A stretch of 20,573 nucleotides of DNA from an uncultured Desulfovibrio sp. (lineage in GTDB: Bacteria; Desulfobacterota; Desulfovibrionia; Desulfovibrionales; Desulfovibrionaceae). The stretch lies in the NCBI RefSeq assembly GCF_949282365.1, contig NZ_CASDOY010000035.1:1-20573 (forward strand), read 5' to 3'. This document shows, one piece after another, positions 7,317 through 15,100 of this stretch. The first letter of the stretch is position 1. Each line of letters starts with the position of its first letter. The notes beneath the pieces were generated by a model. That model ran no database searches. It had not been told where the DNA came from and saw only the letters and a program-made list of their open reading frames with translations. The translations under genes and the position numbers were made by a program.

Positions 7317-7351
7317 GGCGGGGAAGGGGGGTCCCTTTCCCCGCCTTTTTT
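7317..7351 (+). terminator. Rho-independent terminator after purN
   Basis: GGCGGGG (7317-7323) pairs with CCCCGCC (7339-7345). The stem continues through AA/TT, a wobble and GGG/CCC to a small loop, and six T follow at 7346-7351. It begins 15 bases after the purN stop and ends the pepA-cobA/hemD-purN transcript. Confidence 0.9.
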
Positions 7352-7361
7352 GCATTTGCAT

Positions 7362-7384
7362 GCGGGCCAGGGCCCGCTTCTTTT
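7362..7384 (+). terminator. Second hairpin with T-tract, backup terminator or panB leader attenuator
   Basis: GCGGGCC (7362-7368) and GGCCCGC (7371-7377) form a perfect 7-bp inverted repeat around AG, followed by TTCTTTT (7378-7384). The two-base loop means the innermost pair must open. It lies just 10 bases after the purN terminator and 41 bases before the panB start, so it could act on panB expression. Confidence 0.55.
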
Positions 7385-7425
7385 CCGGGCGGGGCCGCGC
7401 CTGCCCGCCGCAGAGGGATGCTGCC

Positions 7426-8247
7426 ATGAAACAGACCGCCGTCACCTTCCGTCAGGCCAAGGGACAACGCAAACTGGCCATGCTCACCGCCTATGACGCC
7501 ACCATCGCCCGGCTCATGGACGAGAGCGTGGACGCCGTGCTGGTGGGCGACTCGCTGGGCATGGTCATGCTGGGCCAGCCCGACACCCTGAGCGTGACCA
7601 TGGAGCAGATGGTCCACCACTGCGCCGCCGTGGCCCGTGGCCTGACCCGGCCCCTGCTGGTCTGCGACATGCCCTTCATGTCCTACCACCTCTCGCCGCA
7701 GCAGGCCTGCGCCAATGCCGGACGGCTGGTGCAGGAGGGCCGGGCCCAGGCCGTGAAGCTGGAAGGCGGCCGCCATTTCTGCCCGCAGGTGGAAGCCGTC
7801 GTGCGGGCCTCCATCCCGGTCATGGGCCATCTGGGCCTCACGCCGCAATCCCTGCACAGCATGGGCGGCTACAAGGTGCAGGGCCGGGGCCGGGAAGCGG
7901 CGCAGGCCCTGCTGGACGATGCCCGGGCCCTGGAACAGGCGGGCGTCTTCGCCATCGTGCTGGAATGCGTGCCCGCGCCGCTGGCCGCGCTGGTCAGCCG
8001 CAGCGTCGGCGTGCCCACCATCGGTATCGGCGCGGGGCCGGACTGTGACGGCCAGGTGCTGGTCTGGCAGGACATGCTGGGCATGGTGGACGGCCTTTCG
8101 CCCAAGTTCGTCAAGCATTACGCCGAACTGGGCACGGCCATGCGCCAGGCCTTCCGGGCCTATGCCGACGAGGTGCGCGCGGGCGTCTTCCCGGCGGCGG
8201 AACATGCCTACGGCATGGACGAGAAGGATCTGGAAAAGCTGTACTGA
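7426..8247 (+). CDS. panB: 3-methyl-2-oxobutanoate hydroxymethyltransferase
   Basis: This 273-residue enzyme transfers the hydroxymethyl group from 5,10-methylene-tetrahydrofolate to 2-oxoisovalerate, giving ketopantoate, the first step of pantothenate and CoA synthesis. Family motifs in order: MLTAYDATIARLMDES (19-34), VGDSLGMVMLG (40-50, Mg2+-binding Asp42), DMPFMSY (81-87), AVKLEGG (109-115), VMGHLGLTPQS and GIGAGPDCDGQVLVWQDMLG. Length is normal (about 260-275). I chose ATG 7426, with GAGGG about 8 bases upstream, although the frame is open back to 7360. No promoter is obvious between the purN terminator and panB. panC and panD are not in the window. Confidence 0.95.
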   Translation: MKQTAVTFRQAKGQRKLAMLTAYDATIARLMDESVDAVLVGDSLGMVMLGQPDTLSVTMEQMVHHCAAVARGLTRPLLVCDMPFMSYHLSPQQACANAGRLVQEGRAQAVKLEGGRHFCPQVEAVVRASIPVMGHLGLTPQSLHSMGGYKVQGRGREAAQALLDDARALEQAGVFAIVLECVPAPLAALVSRSVGVPTIGIGAGPDCDGQVLVWQDMLGMVDGLSPKFVKHYAELGTAMRQAFRAYADEVRAGVFPAAEHAYGMDEKDLEKLY

Positions 8248-8301
8248 GCCGGTGCCCCTGCGGGCTGCCGATGCCCGCGCCAGTGGCTGTTATTGGGGGA
8301 C

Positions 8302-8375
8302 GGGGGGATCCCTTTGGCGAGCGCGCAAAGAAGGTCCCCCGCCCCAAGCCCCCACCCCTTCCCCAAACGCGCTTT
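8302..8375 (-). repeat. Dispersed hairpin element, copy B
   Basis: GGGGGATCCCTTTG (8303-8316) faces CAAAGAAGGTCCCCC (8326-8340), giving an imperfect stem around a GCGAGCGCG loop. A C-rich spacer and the box CCCCAAACGCGCTTT (8361-8375) follow. The box is the reverse complement of the one opening copy A. Similarity with copy C continues past the box, as CAGGAGGATGGG against CAGAGGATAGGG. Confidence 0.75.
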
Positions 8376-8500
8376 GGCAGGAGGATGGGAGGCCGCGGCA
8401 AGACTACGGCTTTCCTTGTGGCGAAGGTCTCCCGCAGAGGCGAAGAAAACGCGGCTAAGGTGGCATGTCCCCGCATGCTCCTTGCCCATGGACACGGCTC

Positions 8501-8538
8501 TGAAACAACGAAGCGCCCCGGCATTGCCGGGGCGCTTC
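8501..8538 (-). terminator. Hairpin terminator downstream of ggt
   Basis: GAAGCGCCCCGGC (8510-8522) and GCCGGGGCGCTTC (8526-8538) form a perfect 13-bp inverted repeat around a 3-base loop. Read on the minus strand it is followed by GTTGTTTCA, a weak T-rich tail. It lies about 125 bases after the ggt stop. The stem strength makes a terminator likely although the T-tract is poor. Confidence 0.65.
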
Positions 8539-8663
8539 ACGTCCGCATGGTGGAGGCCCTCCAGCCGGGCAACGTCTCCCGCGCTATTGCCCTGCTGCGG
8601 CCGAAGGCAGCCGCCATAAGGCAGCCGCGCCTCCCCACCGGGAATGGCGCGCTGCCGCCCGTC

Positions 8664-10427
8664 CTAGTAGCCGCAGGCCAGGCCGTCGCCGCGCGGGTCC
8701 GCGCCGCCCTGGAGCACGCCTGTTTGCGGATCGATGCGGATGGCGCCCGCATGGCCCATGACGTCCGTATAATCCTCCACCCGGCGCACGGCATGGCCGC
8801 GCCGGGCCAGCTCGTCGGCCACCCCGGCGGGGATGCGGCCTTCCAGCTTGAGGTCGTTGCTGGACTTGCCCCAGGTGCGGCCGTAGAGCCAGCGGGGCGC
8901 GTCGATGGCTTCCTGCGGGCTCATGCCGTAGTCCAGCACGCGGGTGACGATGGCGGCCTGGGTCTGGGGCTGGCCTTCGCCGCCCATGGTGCCGTAGACC
9001 AGCAGGGGCTTGCCGTCCCTAAGCAGCATGGCCGGGTTCAGGGTGTGGAAGGTGCGCTTGCCGGGCATGAGGCAGTTGACGTGCGCGGGGTCGAGGGAGA
9101 AGAAGCTGCCCCGGTTCTGCAGCAGCACGCCGGTGCCCCGGGGCACGATGCCGGAACCGAAGTCATGGTAGATGCTCTGGATCAGGGACACGGCATTGCC
9201 TTCCCGGTCCACCACGCCCAGCCAGATGGTGTCGCCCTTGGGATCCAGCGGCGCAAGGCCGGTGGCGGCCCTGTCCCTGCGGATGCGGGCGGCCTGCCGT
9301 CTGCCGTGCTCCGCCGAGAGCAGGCGCTCCAGCGGGATGTCCACGAAGGCCGGATCGGAAAGGTAGGCGTCCCGGTCGAGGAAGGCCTCCTTGGTGGCCT
9401 CGATGATGAGGTGGTAGTGGTCCGCGCTGCCTTCCTCTATCTGCGACAGGTCGAAATTGTTGAGGATGTTCAGTATCTCCAGCGAGGCCATGCCCTGGGT
9501 GTTGGGCGGCAGGTTCCAGGCCCGGCAATGGCGGTAGGGCACGGAGACGGGCTCCACCCAGTCGGCCGTATGCCGGGCGAGATCCCGCATGCCGAGCAGG
9601 CCGCCGTGCTCCGCCAGCTCCGCCGTGATGGCCGCGGCGATGGAGCCCCGGTAGAACTCGTCCGGGCCCTTGTCCGCCAGCAGGGCCAGGGTGGCCGCCA
9701 GATCGGGCAGGCGCATGATCTCGCCCGTCCGGTAGGGCTTGCCCCCTTCCTTGAGATAGGCGGCGGCGAAACCGGGATAGCGCTGCAGGTCGCGGAACTC
9801 CTGATCCGTGGGGTCGGTGTCCACCCCGCTCCACCAGGCCAGCGAGGTGCTGACCGGGAAGCCCCGCTCCGCCAGCTCGCGGGCCGTGTCCAGCAGGGCG
9901 GCGAAGGAAAGCCGCGAGCCCAGGGCCGACCGGCTGTACCGCCAGGCCGCGTCCCAGCCAGAGACCACACCGGGCACGGTATTGGCGGCCAGATAGCCGC
10001 GCGCGGGGATCCTGTCCAGGCCCCGGTCGCGGTAGAAGGCGATGCAGGCCTTTTCCCCGGCACGGCCGCTGGCGTTGAGGCCCTTCATCCCGCCCGTGCG
10101 GGCATCATAGATGAGCCAGAAATTGTCGCCGCCCAGGGTGCACATCTGCGGATAGACCACGGTCAGGACGGCGGCCGTGGCCACGGCCGCGTCGATGGCC
10201 GTGCCGCCGCGCCGCAGGATGTCCAGCCCGGCCTGGCTGGCCAGATGGTGCGGCGACGTGACCATGCCGTTGCAGCTCATGGGATTCTGTCTCTGGGAAG
10301 GTGTCATGGGCGAGCTCCCTTCCCTGCGTGCTGTGGTGCCGGTGGCGGCTGCGCCGCCCCGCGTGGCCGGGATGGCCGCCGGAGAGGCCGCGGCCAGGGC
10401 CGGATACAGGAACTTTCGTCTTTCCAT
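8664..10427 (-). CDS. ggt: Gamma-glutamyltransferase-family N-terminal nucleophile hydrolase (YwrD/acylase-like)
   Basis: The 587-residue precursor is of the gamma-glutamyltranspeptidase fold. Threonine 400 in GDTIWLGVVDREGNAVSL is the predicted nucleophile, and autocleavage before it would give large and small chains. Further family motifs are GGTAIDAAVATAAVLTVVYP, LGGDNFWLIYD, NASGRAGE, FGSGIVPRGTGVLLQN and FHTLNPAM. The TTH and SSGG motifs of classical GGT are replaced by TIW and TMGGEGQPQ, as in YwrD- and acylase-like members, so glutathione may not be the substrate. The N-terminus MERRKFLYPALAAASPAA resembles a twin-arginine signal, but an internal ATG (10307) has a stronger ribosome binding site (AGGGAG) and would give a cytosolic 547-residue protein. 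It is a single-gene unit. Confidence 0.88.
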   Translation of the reverse strand: MERRKFLYPALAAASPAAIPATRGGAAATGTTARREGSSPMTPSQRQNPMSCNGMVTSPHHLASQAGLDILRRGGTAIDAAVATAAVLTVVYPQMCTLGGDNFWLIYDARTGGMKGLNASGRAGEKACIAFYRDRGLDRIPARGYLAANTVPGVVSGWDAAWRYSRSALGSRLSFAALLDTARELAERGFPVSTSLAWWSGVDTDPTDQEFRDLQRYPGFAAAYLKEGGKPYRTGEIMRLPDLAATLALLADKGPDEFYRGSIAAAITAELAEHGGLLGMRDLARHTADWVEPVSVPYRHCRAWNLPPNTQGMASLEILNILNNFDLSQIEEGSADHYHLIIEATKEAFLDRDAYLSDPAFVDIPLERLLSAEHGRRQAARIRRDRAATGLAPLDPKGDTIWLGVVDREGNAVSLIQSIYHDFGSGIVPRGTGVLLQNRGSFFSLDPAHVNCLMPGKRTFHTLNPAMLLRDGKPLLVYGTMGGEGQPQTQAAIVTRVLDYGMSPQEAIDAPRWLYGRTWGKSSNDLKLEGRIPAGVADELARRGHAVRRVEDYTDVMGHAGAIRIDPQTGVLQGGADPRGDGLACGY

Positions 10428-10689
10428 CAGGCGTTCCCTGGTCTGCCCGTCGCCTTTGCCGGATGGCGGCGTCCGGGATGCCGGGCAGATGCAGGATGCA
10501 TGCCTTGTGCGTATTTTTTCCTGTTATCTTGAGATGTTGGCAGAACAGACAGCCGCAGGGTCCTGTTGTTTTTCGACCCGGATGTGGAAAACGGCTTTTC
10601 CCCACGCGCCCTGCCGCCGGCGGCAAGGGCTCCATAAAAGGGATCAGCCTGTCCCTACAGGGCGTTACAAAAAATATTCCCCAAGGTGG

Positions 10690-10717
10690 AAAAAATCAGG
10701 GCAGGCACGCGCCACCC
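10690..10717 (-). terminator. Possible terminator after the AbgA-like gene
   Basis: On the minus strand a short stem GGGTGGC/GCCTGCCC (with one bulge, loop GCGT) is followed by TGATTTTTT (T-tract at 10690-10695). The stem is short and it lies about 120 bases after the stop, so confidence is modest. Confidence 0.4.
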
Positions 10718-10743
10718 GCGCCAGGCGGCTGTCCCGCCGGTCC

Positions 10744-10783
10744 TGCCCGCTGCGACGACGGCCGCTGCGGGCATCGGCCGCAG
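10744..10783. repeat. Copy of a dispersed GC-rich intergenic repeat (pair with 17627-17666)
   Basis: The 40 bases starting TGCCCGCTGCGACG match 17627-17666 at 33 of 40 positions by my count, without gaps, and weaker similarity continues into a following CCCTTCCCCC run. Both copies lie downstream of minus-strand genes. The sequence is rich in CTGCGG/CCGCAG inverted pairs and would fold strongly. Confidence 0.55.
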
Positions 10784-10836
10784 GGATGAGGGCGTTCCCT
10801 TCCCCCGACAAAATCGCGGATAGGGGGCGATACGCC

Positions 10837-12132
10837 CTAGCCCGCCAGCTCGCGGCAGACCCGCTCCAGCCAGCGCGCGCCGGGCCAGAGCACGCTTTCG
10901 TCGAAATCGAAGGCCGGCTGGTGATGCCCGGCCGCCAGATCGGCCCCCAGGAAGGCGTAGGCCGCCTGCCCGCCCTGCTGTTGCACGGCCCGCATCAGGG
11001 TGGTGGCGTCGTCGCTGGCGCCCATGTGCCCGTCGCTGCGGATCAGGGCCGGGGAGAAGGTCCCGCCGCCCTGGACGTCCGGCGGCAGCTGGCGGGCGCA
11101 GCGGGCCAGCAGGTCCGCCAGGGCCGCGTCGCTTTCCGCGGCAGGCGCGCCGCCCACCATATCGAGCTCCCAGTCCAGACCGTGCATGACGGCCGCGCCC
11201 TCGATGACGGCCCGGGCCCGTTGCAGCAGTTCCGCGTCGATCTCGCTGCCGGCGCCGCGCGTCTCGCAGGCCATGACGGCCGAGGCGGGCACGGTATTGC
11301 GGCTGCTGCCGCCTTCCAGACGCCCCACGCAGATGCGGCTGGGGCCGTGGCCGTGACGCGGCAGGGCATGCAGGCCCAGCAGGGCCGAGGCCGCGCCCTT
11401 GAGGGCGTCCCGTCCCTGTTCGGGGGCCGCGCCCGCATGGGCCGCCCGGCCCGTGAAGCGGACGTCGAACTTGCTGGTGGCCAGGAAGCCGCCCACGCCG
11501 GTGACCAGCGCGCCGCTGCGCGGCGCGCCCAGACCGATATGCACGGCCAGGAAAGCGCGCGCCCCGTCCACCTGCTCCAGCAGCGCGGCCGCGCCGCGCA
11601 CGCCTTCCTCGGCGGGCTGGAAGAGCAGACGCACGCGATGGCGCAGGGGGGCCGCGTCCGGGGCCGTCAGCAGGGCCGCCAGCCCCAGGCCCAGCGCCAT
11701 GTGGCCGTCGTGGCCGCAGGCATGGCACAGGCCCTGATGGCGGGAGGCGAAGCCTTCGCGCGCGGGCCGGTGAGCGGCGTCCGTGGCTTCGGCCAGGGGC
11801 AGGGCGTCCATGTCGCAGCGCAGCACCAGGGCCAGAGGCGCGTCCGCCGGGCCGATATCGGCCACGACGCCCGTAGCCGGGCCCATGCGCTCCAGCCAGG
11901 ACGTTTCCAGTCCTTCCTCAAGGGCCCGCTGCCGGGCCTGCATCATGCGTTCCGGCGCGGGCAGGCCCTGCCGGAGGCCGGGGTCGAGGATCTCCCGGCC
12001 CACGCACGGGGCCAGGCCCATGTCCGCCAGCTGCCGGGCCACGAAGCCCGTGGTCCAGAATTCCGTCCAGCCTTCTTCCGGGTGCCGGTGCAGCTCCCGC
12101 CGCCAGAGTATGATCTTGTCCGCCGTATCCAT
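10837..12132 (-). CDS. AbgA-like M20 family amidohydrolase (aminoacyl/p-aminobenzoyl-glutamate hydrolase type)
   Basis: The 431-residue zinc peptidase-type hydrolase has the M20D motifs: WRRELHRHPEEGWTEF (9-24), RCDMDALPLAEA, LCHACGHDGHMALGLGLA (metal-binding Cys/His), LLFQPAEEGVRGA, HIGLGAP, FTGRAAHAGAAPEQGRDAL (dimerisation lid) and AAGHHQPAFDFDE. The pattern, including the GREIL and GFAS segments, is closest to AbgA, one subunit of E. coli p-aminobenzoyl-glutamate hydrolase. No AbgB partner is nearby, so it may act alone on another N-acyl amino acid. The frame opens further upstream inside the helicase gene, but the ATG at 12132, 2 bases after the helicase TGA, gives the family N-terminus. 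Only a weak AGG precedes it, which points to translational coupling with the helicase. Confidence 0.9.
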   Translation of the reverse strand: MDTADKIILWRRELHRHPEEGWTEFWTTGFVARQLADMGLAPCVGREILDPGLRQGLPAPERMMQARQRALEEGLETSWLERMGPATGVVADIGPADAPLALVLRCDMDALPLAEATDAAHRPAREGFASRHQGLCHACGHDGHMALGLGLAALLTAPDAAPLRHRVRLLFQPAEEGVRGAAALLEQVDGARAFLAVHIGLGAPRSGALVTGVGGFLATSKFDVRFTGRAAHAGAAPEQGRDALKGAASALLGLHALPRHGHGPSRICVGRLEGGSSRNTVPASAVMACETRGAGSEIDAELLQRARAVIEGAAVMHGLDWELDMVGGAPAAESDAALADLLARCARQLPPDVQGGGTFSPALIRSDGHMGASDDATTLMRAVQQQGGQAAYAFLGADLAAGHHQPAFDFDESVLWPGARWLERVCRELAG

Positions 12133-12134
12133 GT

Positions 12135-15100
12135 TCAGTGCCTGAGATCCACGGGCACGCGCACGCGCTGCCCGGCCTTGTTGGTGAACAGCAACCAGCC
12201 GTGTTCCAGTCCGAAAAGATAGAGCCGCCGCGTCAGGTCCACATCCTTGCGGCAATAGGCGGCGATGTCGTCCAGGCGCCCTTCCCGCCACCAGCGCAGG
12301 GCCTGCAGGCCGTCGGCGCTCTTGGGCTCGCCCAGGGTGGCCTGCCCCAGATTGTCCAGGGAGACGCGGTACTTGAGACTGTCCTGCACCCGCCGCAGAA
12401 GGTCAAGGCCCGGCAGGGCGCGCAGGTCGAAGGGCGCGAAGGGCGCGAGCACCGCATAGTCGAAGCGGAAGGAATTGAAGCCCACCACCAGCCGCGCGGC
12501 GCGCATGCGGGCAAAGAGCTCCGGCAGGGCCTCCTGGGTGTAGCTGAAAAAGTCGCCGGCGCGGCTGTCATAGGCCACGGCGATGCTCACGCCCATGCTC
12601 CCGGCCTTGTGCCAGCCGCCCACCTCGGCGGCGCTGCGTCGCGTCTCCACGTCGAAGACCAGATAGTGTTCCGGCGGCCTGCCCGTGGCGCCCACACCCG
12701 GCGCGGGGGCCGTCTGCCCGGGCTGTCCCGGCTGACAGGAGCGGTCGGCGCCGCACGGGCTGTCCTTCCCGTCCGGCGGGACGGTGTGTGCCGGTGCGGC
12801 GGGAGCGGGACAGGAGCTCCGGCTGCCGGGCACGGCTGCCCCGGGTGCGGCAGCACCGGGCAGGGCAACGGCGTGCACGGCCTCGTCTCCGTAACGTCCT
12901 GCCGTGGTCCCTGCCACATGTGCGGCCGGTTGGTCCGGGTCTGGCTGCCCGGCCGCCCGCTCCGCGGCAGCCGGGAGAACGGCCACCTGAAGGGCAGACA
13001 GCGGGGCGGCGGGCGTCTGCAGGGTGGGCCCTGGAGCGGCGGGAGCCGGCACGGCGCGGGGCGGGGCTGTGGGTGCCTGGACATTGGGCGTCTGGAGGAC
13101 ACGGGTTGGGATGGCGGCTGCAGGTGCCGGAGCTGCCGGCGCCTGGACAACGGGTGCCGTGGCTGTGGACGCCGGGGCAGCGGCTGCCCGGACAGCGGGC
13201 GTCTGTCCGGCCCAGGCCGCCATGATGGCCGCCAGATCCGGCGCGGACTGCGGCACGGGGGCCGCGGGCGTCTGCTCCGGCTGCGGCGGCAGCAGTTCCG
13301 GCGGCGGGCTGATGCGCAGGGAGGCGCACAGGGCCTCGCCCTCGGCTTCGCCGCCGGGGGCCAGCAGATCGCGGATCAGGCGCAGGGCCCCGGCCTTGCT
13401 GATGGGCCGGTTGCCCGAGCCGCACTTGGGCGAGTGCACGCAGGAGGGGCAGCCGTCCTCGCAGGGGCAGGCCGCGATGACCGCCGCGCAGACCTCCAGC
13501 AGCTCGCGGGCCTGGCCGAAGGCCTGACGGGTCAGGCCCGCGCCGCCGGGCAGGCCGTCATAGATGAAGACGCAGGCCAGTCCGGTCTGCGGATGCAGCG
13601 GGATGGAGATGCCGCCGAAATCGTTGCGGTCGGCCATGACCAGCAGGGGCAGCATGCCGATGGCCGTATGTTCGCAGGCATGGATGGCGCCCATGAAATG
13701 CACGAAGTCTTCCTCCAGCCGCTGGCGGCAGCTCTCGGGGATGACGTACCACAGGCCCTCGGTCTCGAAGACCTGCGGCGGTGCGTCCAGGGGCACGATG
13801 GTCAGCAGGCGGTTGTCGCGCGTGCTGCGCTTCTCGTACCCGGTGATGGTGTCGATGATGCGCAGGCGGCCCCGGCAGACCACGCCGCGCCCCAGCGGAC
13901 GGCGCTCGTACTCTTCGAGGATGTCCGTGCTCTTGTGGCCGCGCACGCGCGTGAACCAGTCCGTTTTGGCCTGCCGGGCCCGCACCCGGCCCGCGGCCGG
14001 GTCCATCTCCTCGATGACGTAGCTGCGGCCCCGGTGCAGATAGACCGCGCCCGCATGGGTCTCGCGCCAGGCCCGGAAACCGTCCACGGAGCCGATGACC
14101 GCGCCCTCGCTGTCCTCGATGACGAAGCTCTGTCCCGTGCCGCGCAGGTCCACCAGCCGCTGCGGCCGCTTGCGGGCGGCCAGCCACCGGCTGCCGTCGG
14201 CCGAGAGCAGCAGACGCCCCTGCGCGGCCAGGGCGCGCAGGGCCTCCTGCGCCGGGGCCGGGGCCAGCCAGGGATCGCGGGCGGAGAGGGGCAGCTCGGC
14301 GGCCGCGCATTCCAGATGCCGGGCCAGGATGACCTCGTTCCAGGGATTGACCACGGCCTTTTCTGCCGGGCGGCTGAAAAAGTCTTCGGGATGGTTCATG
14401 AAATACTGGTCCAGCGCGTCCTCGCCCGCCACCAGCACCACGGCCGATTCCTGTTGCGCGCGGCCCACGCGCCCGCCCCGCTGCAGGGTGGACATGATGG
14501 TGCCCGGATAGCCCACCAGGATGCAGACATCCAGCCCGCCGATGTCGATGCCCAGTTCCAGGGCGCTGGTGCTGACCACGGCCAGCAGCTCGCCGGAAGC
14601 CATGCGGGCCTCGATCTGGCGGCGCTCCTCGGGCAAAAAGCCCGCGCGGTAGGCGGAGATGCGGCCCGCCCACGGCCCGGTGAGGCTGCCGGCCCAGAGG
14701 CTGACCAGCTCGGTCATGCGCCGGGAGCGGCAGTAGACGATGGTGCGCAGCTTGCGGGCCAGGGCGGCGCGCAAGAGGTCGATGGCCGCCGTGGCCGGGC
14801 TTTGTTCGGGATCGAGGAAGACGTAGTGCCGCGCCCCCTGCGGCGCGCCGCTCTGGTCCACCACCACGGGCGGCCTGCGGCCGGGCATGAGGTCCAGACC
14901 GGACAGCGCGGCGGCCAGCTCGCCGGGATTGCCCACCGTGGCCGTGCAGAAGACATAGGACGGGGCCGCGCCGTAATGGGCGGCCAGCCGGTTGAGACGG
15001 CGGAACACGCCCGCCATGTGCGCGCCGAACACGCCCCGGTAGGTGTGGGCCTCGTCCACCACGATGTGGGACAGCCCGGCCAGGAAGGGGGCCCACTGTT

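Larger units (their letters stand above)
8248..8663. other. Convergent intergenic region between panB and ggt
   Basis: No gene is supported. The region holds a GCGGGC/GCCCGC hairpin just after panB (about 8261-8279, no T-tract), dispersed element copy B, the ggt terminator, and a 9-bp direct repeat GGCAGCCGC near 8607-8630. Open frames crossing it are shadows of the flanking genes. Confidence 0.5.
10428..10836. other. Intergenic region between the AbgA-like gene and ggt
   Basis: No gene is seen. It must hold the ggt promoter and the 3' end of the AbgA-like transcript. A relatively AT-rich patch (about 10510-10545) is the likeliest ggt promoter zone, but I find no convincing -35/-10 pair. A GGGCG/CGCCC hairpin overlaps the stop codon of the AbgA-like gene (10825-10837). 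A GCCC-TGCCGCC/GGCGGCA-GGGC stem lies near 10610-10632. Confidence 0.5.

Noticed and set aside
8271..10532. A 753-codon plus-strand frame antisense to ggt
   Set aside because: It has shadow composition and no binding site, and it covers the GGT-family gene with intact motifs on the other strand.
10505..10550. ggt promoter in the AT-rich patch
   Set aside because: Candidate -10 hexamers such as GATAAC have no acceptable -35 at 16-18 bases, so no promoter is annotated.
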